Shown: positions 24,061 through 30,888 of the stretch, one piece after another | How the letters are laid out: every line of letters starts with the position of its first letter | Position numbering within the stretch: position 1 is the stretch's first letter | Assembly: GCA_964625905.1 (NCBI GenBank) | Contig: CAZVBS010000005.1 | Coordinates: forward strand, 1-33,172 | Source of the DNA: JABMNX01 sp964625905 | GTDB taxonomy: Bacteria; Patescibacteriota; Minisyncoccia; Phycocordibacterales; JABMNX01 | DNA: 33,172 bases | Direction of reading: 5' to 3' | The notes under the pieces: generated by a model | Told to the model about the DNA's origin: nothing | What the model saw: only the letters and a program-made list of their open reading frames with translations | The model's database searches: none | Made by a program: the position numbers and the translations under genes

Positions 24061-25311
24061 CTAAGAAAAAAACTCTGATTCATTTACCATTTCGACCTTT
24101 CCTGTCTTTCTATCTACTTTTTCTATATTCTTTTCTGCTCCTCCTTCGAGTGTCTTTTTACTTATAACAACACGAGCAGGTATACCAAGTAAGTCGCTGT
24201 CAGCAAATTTCTCACCTGCTCGAGCGTCTCTGTCATCGTACAGTACTTCTATACCAGCGCTAATTAATTTTTTATACAACTCGTCTGCATATGCTTGAAC
24301 CTTTTCATCACCTCCTCCTATTTCAATAATATGAACTTTAAACGGTGCTATTTCTTCAGGCCACACAATACCTTTTTCGTCTGATAGAAGCTCTACAACA
24401 GTCCCCATTGCGCGGGCTGGACCAATACCATACGAACCCATAATAATCGGTTTTTCTTTTCCATCTTCGTCAGAAAACATTAGTCCAAGTGCTTCAGAAA
24501 ATTTAGTCCCTAGAGAGAATATATTACCAACCTCAATACTTTTACGCTTCTCTAATTCATCACGAGTGACACCAAGCTCAGATAAGTCTGCATCTGCAAG
24601 AACTTCTTCGTTTACAGCTATACCTTTTTCTTCATTGATATAAATAATGTCTTCACCAGCCTCTGAAAGTGTCTGGAATTCATGACTAAACTTAGTAAAC
24701 GCACCACCTGATGCAAATGTTTTATATGTTTTGTCTCCTATACCAAGTCTATTAAATACACGTGCATAAGCTTCTGCTGATTCAGCATAAAACTTCTCGT
24801 GTTCTTCTTCTGTGCGAGAAAAAGAGTAAAGGTCTTTCATAAAAAACTCTCTTGTTCGCATGATACCGCTTTTAGCACGAATCTCATTTCTAAATTTATT
24901 TTGTATATGATATGTATACAGTGGAAGGTCTTTATATGAACGCACATACTCTGACATAATTCTTGTAATCATTTCTTCATGCGTCCACGCAAAACCAATA
25001 TCACCTCCTGTCTTTAGTTTGGACTTAAACCACACATCTACAACTTCATCATTCCATCTATCTGTTTTCTTCCAAAGTTCAGGATCTTGAAGTGAAGACA
25101 TGAACACTTCTTGCCCTCCAATAATATTCATCTCTTCACGAATAACATCTTTAATATTATTCATTACACGAACACCAAGAGGTAAGAATGAATACACTCC
25201 TGCCATTTCTTTATGAATATATCCTGCGCGAATTAAGAGCTGAGCGTTTTTTGAAACCTCATCTTTTGGTGCCTCTTTTCTTGTTTTTGTGAATAGCTTA
25301 CTTTGTCTCAT
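24061..25311 (-). CDS. proS: Proline--tRNA ligase
   Basis: A class II aminoacyl-tRNA synthetase of about 416 residues from ATG 25311. The N-terminal MRQSKLFTKTRKEAPKD, motif 1 region YSFLPLGVRV, motif 2 NKFRNEIRAKSGIMRTREF, motif 3 GSYGIGPARAMG and a C-terminal anticodon domain with LYDDRDARAGEKFADSDLLG are present. It lacks the long editing insertion of E. coli ProRS, as in other compact bacterial forms. An upstream in-frame TTG (25320) is ruled out because the -10 box overlaps it. It heads the mre operon. Confidence 0.95.
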   Translation of the reverse strand: MRQSKLFTKTRKEAPKDEVSKNAQLLIRAGYIHKEMAGVYSFLPLGVRVMNNIKDVIREEMNIIGGQEVFMSSLQDPELWKKTDRWNDEVVDVWFKSKLKTGGDIGFAWTHEEMITRIMSEYVRSYKDLPLYTYHIQNKFRNEIRAKSGIMRTREFFMKDLYSFSRTEEEHEKFYAESAEAYARVFNRLGIGDKTYKTFASGGAFTKFSHEFQTLSEAGEDIIYINEEKGIAVNEEVLADADLSELGVTRDELEKRKSIEVGNIFSLGTKFSEALGLMFSDEDGKEKPIIMGSYGIGPARAMGTVVELLSDEKGIVWPEEIAPFKVHIIEIGGGDEKVQAYADELYKKLISAGIEVLYDDRDARAGEKFADSDLLGIPARVVISKKTLEGGAEKNIEKVDRKTGKVEMVNESEFFS

Positions 25312-25319
25312 TACAAGCA

Positions 25320-25348
25320 ATAGTATCGTATCTATCCGTTACGGTCAA
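25320..25348 (-). promoter_or_regulatory. Promoter of the proS-mre operon, leaderless type
   Basis: On the minus strand TTGACC (25343-25348), a 17-base spacer and TACTAT (25320-25325), with 8 bases to the ATG at 25311. Confidence 0.75.
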
Positions 25349-25362
25349 AACACTGGTTTTTA

Positions 25363-25395
25363 ACATCACTTAGTGGTCCGACCACTAAGTGATGT
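25363..25395. repeat. Near-loopless palindrome after rseP
   Basis: Perfect 16-base arms (ACATCACTTAGTGGTC and its complement) around a single C. It lies downstream of rseP and just upstream of the proS promoter, without a T-run, and probably separates the two transcription units. Confidence 0.8.
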
Positions 25396-25430
25396 GGGAT
25401 TGTTTTACTTAGTTATCTTGCTTAACTATT

Positions 25431-26555
25431 TTATTTAACAATACGTAAAATATCGCCATATGTAACAATAAGCATAAGAAGTATTAATAATGCAAAACCG
25501 ATGAAGTTAAAAGCGTTTGCTATCTTAGGCTTGATTGGAGAACCTTTAACTGCCTCAATTGCAAGGAATAGTAACCGTCCACCATCAAGTGCAGGAAATG
25601 GAATAAGGTTAATCACAGCAAGGTTTAGTGATATTAAAGCGGTGAAATTAAGAAGTATTACAAACCCAAGCGCGGATGCATCACCAACAAGCCCAACTAT
25701 ACCAATAGGACCAGCGACTGATGAAAGATCTGCTTTAAATAAAATGGCATCATACAAGAATATACCTATACCTACGGTAATACGGTAAAGCATGTCTATT
25801 GTATTTTTTCCGGCCTCTAATATAGCTATATGAATTGGTAGTCTAAGATCACCAACCACTCCCATTCCAATTCCAATAGCCGATATATCTAGATCCTCAG
25901 ATATTAATCCTTTTTTGGAAGTAACAGATATAGCTTTTTCTTCTCCGTTTCTTAGAATATTAATCGTTATTTCTCCTTCACTATACATCCCAATAAATGA
26001 ACTTACTTCCTCTTGAGACTTTGGATATACAGATACGGCAGATGAATAAATAGGAGGAGAAAGATAAATAATTTCATCTCCTCGCATAAGCTCTACTTCT
26101 TCTGCTGGCGAATTAGGTAAAACCTGAATTATTAAAAGTCGTTCGTTTGAAACATACTTGGACACATCTTCATTTTGAGCACCGATAATTGTCGGCATTC
26201 CTGTCATTAATGTTATAGAGAATAAAAGCCACGCAAATAAGACATTGAAAAACACTCCAGCAAATAGTACAGCGGCTTGAATATACTTTGGCTTATGGAT
26301 AAGCGCTCTAGAACTATCTTCTCCTGAGATTGATTCTTCGTCTGGATTCTCCCCAAATATCTTTACAAATCCACCAAATGGTATGGCATTTATAGTGTAT
26401 TCAGTCTCACCATATTTCTTGCCAAAAAGTTTTGGCGGAAAACCAACACCAAACTCATCTACACGAACCCCAGATTTTTTAGCAACGATAAAATGTCCAA
26501 ATTCATGGACTATAATAAGAACAATAAGAACTCCAAGAAAAATTAAAATAGACAT
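25431..26555 (-). CDS. rseP: Site-2 zinc metalloprotease, RseP/M50 family
   Basis: A 374-residue intramembrane protease. The zinc motif HEFGH is at residues 17-21 in the first membrane helix, and the second metal ligand is in NLIPFPALDGGR near the C-terminus. A PDZ domain (about 120-215) with LPNSPAEEVELMRGDEI lies between the helices. In E. coli RseP cleaves anti-sigma factors after a first site-1 cut; its substrate here is unknown. It follows frr by 26 bases and is probably co-transcribed with it. Confidence 0.94.
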   Translation of the reverse strand: MSILIFLGVLIVLIIVHEFGHFIVAKKSGVRVDEFGVGFPPKLFGKKYGETEYTINAIPFGGFVKIFGENPDEESISGEDSSRALIHKPKYIQAAVLFAGVFFNVLFAWLLFSITLMTGMPTIIGAQNEDVSKYVSNERLLIIQVLPNSPAEEVELMRGDEIIYLSPPIYSSAVSVYPKSQEEVSSFIGMYSEGEITINILRNGEEKAISVTSKKGLISEDLDISAIGIGMGVVGDLRLPIHIAILEAGKNTIDMLYRITVGIGIFLYDAILFKADLSSVAGPIGIVGLVGDASALGFVILLNFTALISLNLAVINLIPFPALDGGRLLFLAIEAVKGSPIKPKIANAFNFIGFALLILLMLIVTYGDILRIVK

Positions 26556-26581
26556 TAGTTGTTAGTTATTAGGGCTGATAG

Positions 26582-27133
26582 TTAATTTGATATTTCTTTT
26601 TCTTTTTTGTCACCAATAGAGTCTAGAGATTTATTTCCTTCATCGATAAGTTTTTGCATCTCGTCTTTACTGCTAAACTTCTCATCTTCACTCATGTCCC
26701 CTGCTTTTTCTTGTTTTTGTATGTAATTCCACACAGTGTCACGTTCGTTTCGTAATGATACTCTTGCTTCTTCAAGTTTGTCCTTTGAAAGTTTTATTAA
26801 TGTGACTCGCCTCTCAGAAGTAAGTTCTGGAAATGTTACTCTCACACCGCTTTCATCAGGTGAGACTCCCACGCCGAGATTTGCGTCTGTTATTGCTTTC
26901 TCTACATCTTTGATTTGTTCTACATTCCACACGCTCACGCGCAAAGTTCGGGCGTCTTCAACGCCCACATTTCCTACTTGATTAAGTGGTACTCGTATTC
27001 CAAATGATTCAACTTGAATATTATCAAGAAGCGTAGGAGTTGCTTGCCCTGTGCGAATACCTTGAAACTCTTTCTTAAGCCACACTTCTGTGTCCTCTAC
27101 TTTTTGTTTTAGTTGTGAAAAATCGTATGTCAT
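26582..27133 (-). CDS. frr: Ribosome recycling factor
   Basis: A 183-residue RRF, which with EF-G splits the post-termination ribosome. It has the family's helical bundle and inserted beta domain. Signatures are LKKEFQGIRTGQATPTLLDN, VESFGIRVPLNQVGNV, the DANLGVGVSPDESGVRVTFP region (in part) and the SLRNERDTVW segment that replaces the usual VRNIRRDA. The length matches the family. Its promoter sits next to a 36-bp palindrome, and the message should be leaderless. Confidence 0.96.
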   Translation of the reverse strand: MTYDFSQLKQKVEDTEVWLKKEFQGIRTGQATPTLLDNIQVESFGIRVPLNQVGNVGVEDARTLRVSVWNVEQIKDVEKAITDANLGVGVSPDESGVRVTFPELTSERRVTLIKLSKDKLEEARVSLRNERDTVWNYIQKQEKAGDMSEDEKFSSKDEMQKLIDEGNKSLDSIGDKKEKEISN

Positions 27134-27141
27134 ATATGTAA

Positions 27142-27169
27142 ATTATATCAGTATTACAGTAAGTTACAA
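27142..27169 (-). promoter_or_regulatory. Promoter of frr, leaderless type
   Basis: On the minus strand TTGTAA (27164-27169), a 16-base spacer and TATAAT (27142-27147), with 8 bases to the ATG at 27133. The -35 box touches the palindrome at 27169-27204. Confidence 0.72.
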
Positions 27170-27204
27170 AATTAAATAGCCAGAGTACTCTGGCTATTTA
27201 ATTT
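27169..27204. repeat. GAGTACTC palindrome, 36-bp perfect copy
   Basis: All 36 bases are self-complementary about the centre between 27186 and 27187, with core AATAGCCAGAGTACTCTGGC. Relative to the 17616 copy, the stem bases next to the core have changed in pairs, keeping the symmetry. Confidence 0.9.
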
Positions 27205-27232
27205 GGCTCTGTATAGTCCTAGTCTTAAGTCT

Positions 27233-27262
27233 GCGAACCTTGCGATATATAGCAAGGTTCGT
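27233..27262. terminator. Hairpin downstream of the HTH gene
   Basis: GCGAACCTTGC (27233-27243) and GCAAGGTTCGT (27252-27262) around an 8-base loop. The T-rich stretch lies on the plus-strand side (27267-27272), so as a terminator of the minus-strand operon it would be unconventional. Confidence 0.5.
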
Positions 27263-27279
27263 ACTATTTTTTATATGAC

Positions 27280-27588
27280 TTATGTCAACGTGTAGTAAAC
27301 ACCCCGTCCTATATCTCCAACCTGAATAACTATCTCCTCTTCCTCTAATTCGTCAAAATATGTTGTTATTGTTGAATCAGAAACTCCAAGCAACTCCTGT
27401 GCTTCACCATTTGTAAGTTTTCTTCGGTCTTTTAAATGCTTTACTATCATCCTTTTACGTTTCTCTTTTAGTGGATATCGTTCTTTGTTTACAAAATTAC
27501 TTAAATGTTTATGTGCACCAGCACGACCTAAAATAAATCCGAGTCCTATCCCAAGAATTCCTATTATAATTAAAATAAATGTTTGCAT
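27280..27588 (-). CDS. Membrane-anchored winged-helix/HTH protein, 102 residues
   Basis: One hydrophobic N-terminal helix (about residues 3-22) is followed by a basic linker and a helix-turn-helix of the winged type (LTNGEAQELLGVSDSTITTYFDELEEEEIV, quoted in short parts, then a wing IGRGVYYTL). The DNA-binding part resembles DeoR/MarR-like recognition domains. A membrane-tethered DNA-binding protein may sense an envelope signal or tether DNA to the membrane; both are inference. It lies 11 bases downstream of the TSP3-repeat membrane protein gene and probably shares its operon. Confidence 0.75.
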   Translation of the reverse strand: MQTFILIIIGILGIGLGFILGRAGAHKHLSNFVNKERYPLKEKRKRMIVKHLKDRRKLTNGEAQELLGVSDSTITTYFDELEEEEIVIQVGDIGRGVYYTLT

Positions 27589-27599
27589 ATTGTTTTTTA

Positions 27600-28574
27600 T
27601 TAATATTCTTCTCTTCTTCCGCGTATTAATCTATATATCCACGGAATAATTTTTCTAAGAAGAAAATACAAGATAAATACACCTGTTATGTAAAAAGCTA
27701 TCTTATTACTTAGTGTATATCCTGCTACTGTAAGTGCAAGAAGTTGAAGTTGATTAAATGGAGCGCTTTTTTTTACTTCCTCTGTTTCATCTAAGTACCC
27801 ATCTTCTAGATTTTCTTTTTCATTTTTTATTTTTTCTTTTGTTTCTTTAATTTTTTCATTAATGTTCTTACTTTGTTCTTTACGAAACTTTTCAATAGTG
27901 TTTACAGTATCGTTTACTCCAGCGATAATCTTCGGTGACGTACTTGATGCAAACTCACCAACCTTTGAAACTATCTGCGTACTTTTATCTTCTAGATCTT
28001 TTTTTATTGAACTACCTTCTGCTTGGTCTGTTTTATTTTCCTGTTCAATGTAAGCAATTAAAGGCTCTGTATCTTCTTTATCAGGTATCCCGTCGTTATC
28101 ATCGTCAGTGTCTTCAGTATTTCCTATACCATCATTGTCTGTGTCTGTATCTACAAAACGACTAAGTGTGTATGTTTTACTATTTCCATATTCAACTGAC
28201 TTTGATTCTTCTCCTGGTTGAGTAAGTGTGGCATTAGTAATTTTTACACTAACAGTATGATCCCCCTCTTTTGGTGTCCAATCAACCCACACCACTTGAA
28301 AGCCTCCGTTTCTCTCAAGCGTAACTTCAGCACTGCCTATGACAGCATTTCCATCGTAAAACTCAACAGATGCTTTGAAGTCAGCACTTGAGCTGTTTGC
28401 TAGAGTTGTATATATACGAAGATTTTCACCAGAGAAAAATGGTTCTCTATCAAACCAAAGAGACGAGTCCACAAAGCCAACATGTTTTGTATCAACTGCA
28501 CCAAACACTGGTGCCACGAATACTGAAAATATAAATGTTGCTATTATTATCGCTGATGTTTTTTGAGACAACAT
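27600..28574 (-). CDS. Exported protein with Ig-like domain and TSP3-type calcium repeats
   Basis: 324 residues with a signal peptide (hydrophobic about 7-25, AxA-like APVFGA), a beta-sandwich-like region (about 45-137) and a run of Asp-rich calcium repeats (DTDTDNDGIGN and DDDNDGIPDKED, about 142-168) as in thrombospondin type 3 / OmpA-linked proteins. A charged coiled coil (about 190-265) and a C-terminal membrane helix (about 290-307) with a basic tail follow. It is therefore probably displayed on the cell surface and anchored at its C-terminus. Such proteins are common in CPR bacteria; the role is unknown. It lies 3 bases downstream of the holB-like gene. Confidence 0.8.
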   Translation of the reverse strand: MLSQKTSAIIIATFIFSVFVAPVFGAVDTKHVGFVDSSLWFDREPFFSGENLRIYTTLANSSSADFKASVEFYDGNAVIGSAEVTLERNGGFQVVWVDWTPKEGDHTVSVKITNATLTQPGEESKSVEYGNSKTYTLSRFVDTDTDNDGIGNTEDTDDDNDGIPDKEDTEPLIAYIEQENKTDQAEGSSIKKDLEDKSTQIVSKVGEFASSTSPKIIAGVNDTVNTIEKFRKEQSKNINEKIKETKEKIKNEKENLEDGYLDETEEVKKSAPFNQLQLLALTVAGYTLSNKIAFYITGVFILYFLLRKIIPWIYRLIRGRREEY

Positions 28575-28577
28575 ATA

Positions 28578-29264
28578 TTATGTAATACGAGGTAAGGTTA
28601 TTGCTAAATGCTCGAGAAGAATTTTTACAGAAGAAGACCGATCGTTTAAATATGAACGGACATCTCGAAGTGATTCGAAAGCAATCTCGGTTTCTCCTGC
28701 AGTAGAAACCGAGATTGCTTTATCTACATACAACCCAACTTCAAGCCCATTAACGAGTTCAATTGCTTCACGCTTATTTTTTGATTCAATTATGTCTGCA
28801 ATAAAAGCTAGTCTCTCTGCAGGATATGAAGCTAGAAATTTTCTTGTAAAATGAGATGCTTCACTTTTTCTTTCGCTTCCTTGTATAACATGCACACGAG
28901 AAAGAAGTGTCTTTATAAGATTCTCTGACGACGGTGTAATGATAAAAAAGTGTGTACCTTCTGTCGGCTCTTCAAATGTTTTTAAAAGTGAATTTTGAGC
29001 CTCTAGTGTTATTGAATTAAATGATAATATAAAAATCTTTTTCTCACCATGTACTGGACGATTTAATTCAAACCGCTGTATTTCCCTACCACTATCTATA
29101 CCAAACACGTCATGCTCACGAATATACACATCTGGATTTCCTCTGGTCTTAATTCTTAGAGTGTCTTCTATATATTGAAGAAGTTGTTCTTTAGAATCTT
29201 TGCCACCCTCAATAACATACGCGTGATGAAGATCTTGTGGTAGAAGTAAAGCAATGTTTTCCAT
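28578..29264 (-). CDS. holB: DNA polymerase III delta'-like clamp-loader subunit
   Basis: A 228-residue AAA+-fold protein. HHAYVIEG opens the domain as in delta', and KKIFILSFNSITLEAQNSLLKTFEEP is the characteristic delta-prime/gamma segment (given in parts: LEAQNSLLKTFEEP). TPSSENLIKTLLSRVHVIQG corresponds to the sensor and SRC-like region, with Val in place of the Cys. Where a P-loop would be, the sequence is EGGKDSKEQ, so ATP binding is not expected, as is usual for delta'. It is shorter than E. coli HolB, lacking most of the C-terminal collar domain. Confidence 0.82.
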   Translation of the reverse strand: MENIALLLPQDLHHAYVIEGGKDSKEQLLQYIEDTLRIKTRGNPDVYIREHDVFGIDSGREIQRFELNRPVHGEKKIFILSFNSITLEAQNSLLKTFEEPTEGTHFFIITPSSENLIKTLLSRVHVIQGSERKSEASHFTRKFLASYPAERLAFIADIIESKNKREAIELVNGLEVGLYVDKAISVSTAGETEIAFESLRDVRSYLNDRSSSVKILLEHLAITLPRIT

Positions 29265-29271
29265 TCCCTTT

Positions 29272-29277
29272 ATAGTA
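29272..29277 (-). promoter_or_regulatory. -10 box of the holB operon, leaderless type
   Basis: TACTAT on the minus strand lies 7 bases before the ATG at 29264. The -35 region is weak. Confidence 0.45.
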
Positions 29278-29311
29278 ACAAAACCACATAAAAAGTCATA
29301 AAAAATAAAGC

Positions 29312-29343
29312 AAAAAGGGCCCGATCTCTTCAGATGCGGACCC
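29312..29343 (-). terminator. Rho-independent terminator of the 48-residue gene
   Basis: On the minus strand GGGTCCG and CGGGCCC (one G-U pair) enclose ATCT-GAAG-AGAT, followed by five T. This is a strong intrinsic terminator between the small gene and holB. Confidence 0.88.
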
Positions 29344-29365
29344 CTTGGTTTTCTTGGCTGCTTAT

Positions 29366-29512
29366 TTATTTTATAGCCAGCGTTCGCCTCATTCTGCGCC
29401 TCGGCGGTATGGTGTGCAAGCCGTGATCGTCGCAGAATGTGCCAACCGGCATAATTGGCTCTGTGCGAGCCACGCCGACAGAATCGATGTAAAAAACCGG
29501 TACGGAATTCAT
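29366..29512 (-). CDS. Orphan 48-residue protein with complete expression signals
   Basis: ATG at 29512, TAA at 29366. The peptide runs MNSVPVFYIDSVGVARTEP, then IMPVGTFCDDHGLHTIPP and a basic end RRRMRRTLAIK. I do not recognise it. The case for a real gene is the complete cassette: a perfect promoter, a ~75-nt leader, AGGGGG 8-9 bases before the ATG and a strong terminator ~20 bases after the stop. Its codons are rich in G/C-ending forms, unlike the AT-rich neighbours and like the J-domain gene. A CDDH segment and an Arg-rich tail are the only notable features. The alternative is that the transcript is a small RNA with an incidental frame. Confidence 0.6.
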   Translation of the reverse strand: MNSVPVFYIDSVGVARTEPIMPVGTFCDDHGLHTIPPRRRMRRTLAIK

Positions 29513-29593
29513 TTTTTATTCCCCCTGAACTTGAAATAGGTGTCAGAAACCTTGAAATCCAAAACGAATTTCTTTCTTCAATTTACTGTATTA

Positions 29594-29622
29594 ATTATAC
29601 ACTATCTGTAAGTGCTTGTCAA
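29594..29622 (-). promoter_or_regulatory. Perfect-consensus promoter of the 48-residue gene
   Basis: On the minus strand TTGACA (29617-29622), a 17-base spacer and TATAAT (29594-29599), predicting a start near 29587. Confidence 0.88.
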
Positions 29623-29663
29623 GTACTATTTACACATCTTTCGTAAGAGCTAGCACTTTCTTT

Positions 29664-29862
29664 TTTACATCGTCCGTCTAAGCGAGCGTTTTCTTTCTAT
29701 GGAGGTTACGAGAAGTAACTAGAAAATTAAATAGTCGATACAGAAAAATTCTTCTGTTTGAGTTGTTTTATACTGCAAGTTTAGAACTTTTCGTATTGTA
29801 GACTATTATAATTTTCAGTTGCTGGAGTATTCTCCTCCATAGAAAGAAAATGCGAGCGACTC
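29664..29862 (-). other. 199-nt long-hairpin element, copy 2 (downstream of second mreB)
   Basis: It begins at the base after the stop codon of the second mreB. An outer 20-bp stem pairs GCGTTTTCTTTCTATGGAGG (29686-29705) with its complement at about 29833-29852, with one G-U pair. The second stem pairs AGTAACT-A-GAAAATTAAATAGTC with GACTATTATAATTTTCAGTTGCT-type sequence. A small GGAG/CTCC hairpin sits in the 3' (plus-strand) side of the internal loop. Conserved blocks shared with copy 1 are the GCGAGC flanks, TAGAAAATTAA and ACTATTATAATTTTCA at near-equal spacing. Confidence 0.6.
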
Positions 29863-30876
29863 TTATCTTTTCGCTATTATACTATTCTTATATGTATCTA
29901 AATGATTGAGTGCTATACCTGTTCCGTTCGCTACACAAAAATTTGCATCCTTTGCAAGATATGCCTTTACTCCTGTCCTACGAAATACTAACTCTGGTAA
30001 ATTACGTAACTGAGACGAACCTCCTGTCATTATTATTCCTTGATCAATGATGTCAGCCGAAAGTTCTGGTGGTGTGTCTTGTAGTACGTCTCGAATCGCC
30101 TTAACCATCTCTCTTAACTCTCTTGATATTGCTTTCACTATTTCATTTGTTCGTATGTCAGTGGACCGTGGCAAGCCTGTTAAAAAATCTCGTCCTTTTA
30201 TAACCATAACTAACTCTTCCTCAAGTGGTACTGCTGAACCAATATTGATTTTAATATTTTCTGCTGTTTTATCTCCAACAGCAAGGTTAAATGTTTTCTT
30301 TATATAATCAACTATTGCTTGATCTATCCTATTTCCTGCGCACTTTACTGATGTTGACGCCACAATACCTCCAAGTGATATAACAGCCACATCAATAGTT
30401 CCACCACCTATATCTACTACCATATGTCCACATGCCTCATGTATCGGAATACCAGCTCCAATTGCGGCTAAAATTGGTTCTTTAACGACGTAAGCACTTT
30501 TTGCACCCGCTTTTGTTGCAGCTTCTATTACAGCTCGTCTTTCTGTTGATGTTACTCCTGCGGGAACAGAGATCATCACATCAGGTCGAAATATATTCCA
30601 TGAAGGAAGTGACTTCTTCATGTAATATCGAAGCATCGCTTCTGTGACTTTATAATCTGCAATAACTCCATCTTTCATTGGACGATATGCAATAATACTT
30701 TCTGGAGTTCTTCCTATCATTTCTTTTGCTCCGTTCCCTACTGCAAGTATTTTGTTATCTATTTCTGACACCGCAACTACTGAAGGTTCGTTTAAAACTA
30801 TACCTTTACCAGGAACATACACCAATGTATAAGTGGTTCCTAAATCTATTCCGAGCTTTGGTGTTAAAAATGACAT
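29863..30876 (-). CDS. mreB: Second MreB/Mbl-type actin homologue
   Basis: A 337-residue actin-like protein. Phosphate-1 is GIDLGTTYTLVY (Asp11), phosphate-2 is DIGGGTIDVAVISLGG, and GIIMTGGSSQLRNLPELV is the adenosine-site region. GGSS replaces the GGGA of typical MreB. It lacks the longer N-terminus and C-terminus of the operon-borne MreB at 22975. It lies 12 bases downstream of murA and is probably co-transcribed, coupling a scaffold protein to precursor synthesis. Whether it forms co-polymers with the other MreB or a separate filament is unknown. Confidence 0.92.
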   Translation of the reverse strand: MSFLTPKLGIDLGTTYTLVYVPGKGIVLNEPSVVAVSEIDNKILAVGNGAKEMIGRTPESIIAYRPMKDGVIADYKVTEAMLRYYMKKSLPSWNIFRPDVMISVPAGVTSTERRAVIEAATKAGAKSAYVVKEPILAAIGAGIPIHEACGHMVVDIGGGTIDVAVISLGGIVASTSVKCAGNRIDQAIVDYIKKTFNLAVGDKTAENIKINIGSAVPLEEELVMVIKGRDFLTGLPRSTDIRTNEIVKAISRELREMVKAIRDVLQDTPPELSADIIDQGIIMTGGSSQLRNLPELVFRRTGVKAYLAKDANFCVANGTGIALNHLDTYKNSIIAKR

Positions 30877-30888
30877 AATCTTTAATTA

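Noticed and set aside
29345..29539. 64-codon plus-strand frame over the 48-residue gene
   Set aside because: It has no promoter or Shine-Dalgarno site, while the minus strand has a perfect promoter, a ribosome site and a terminator in register with the smaller gene.
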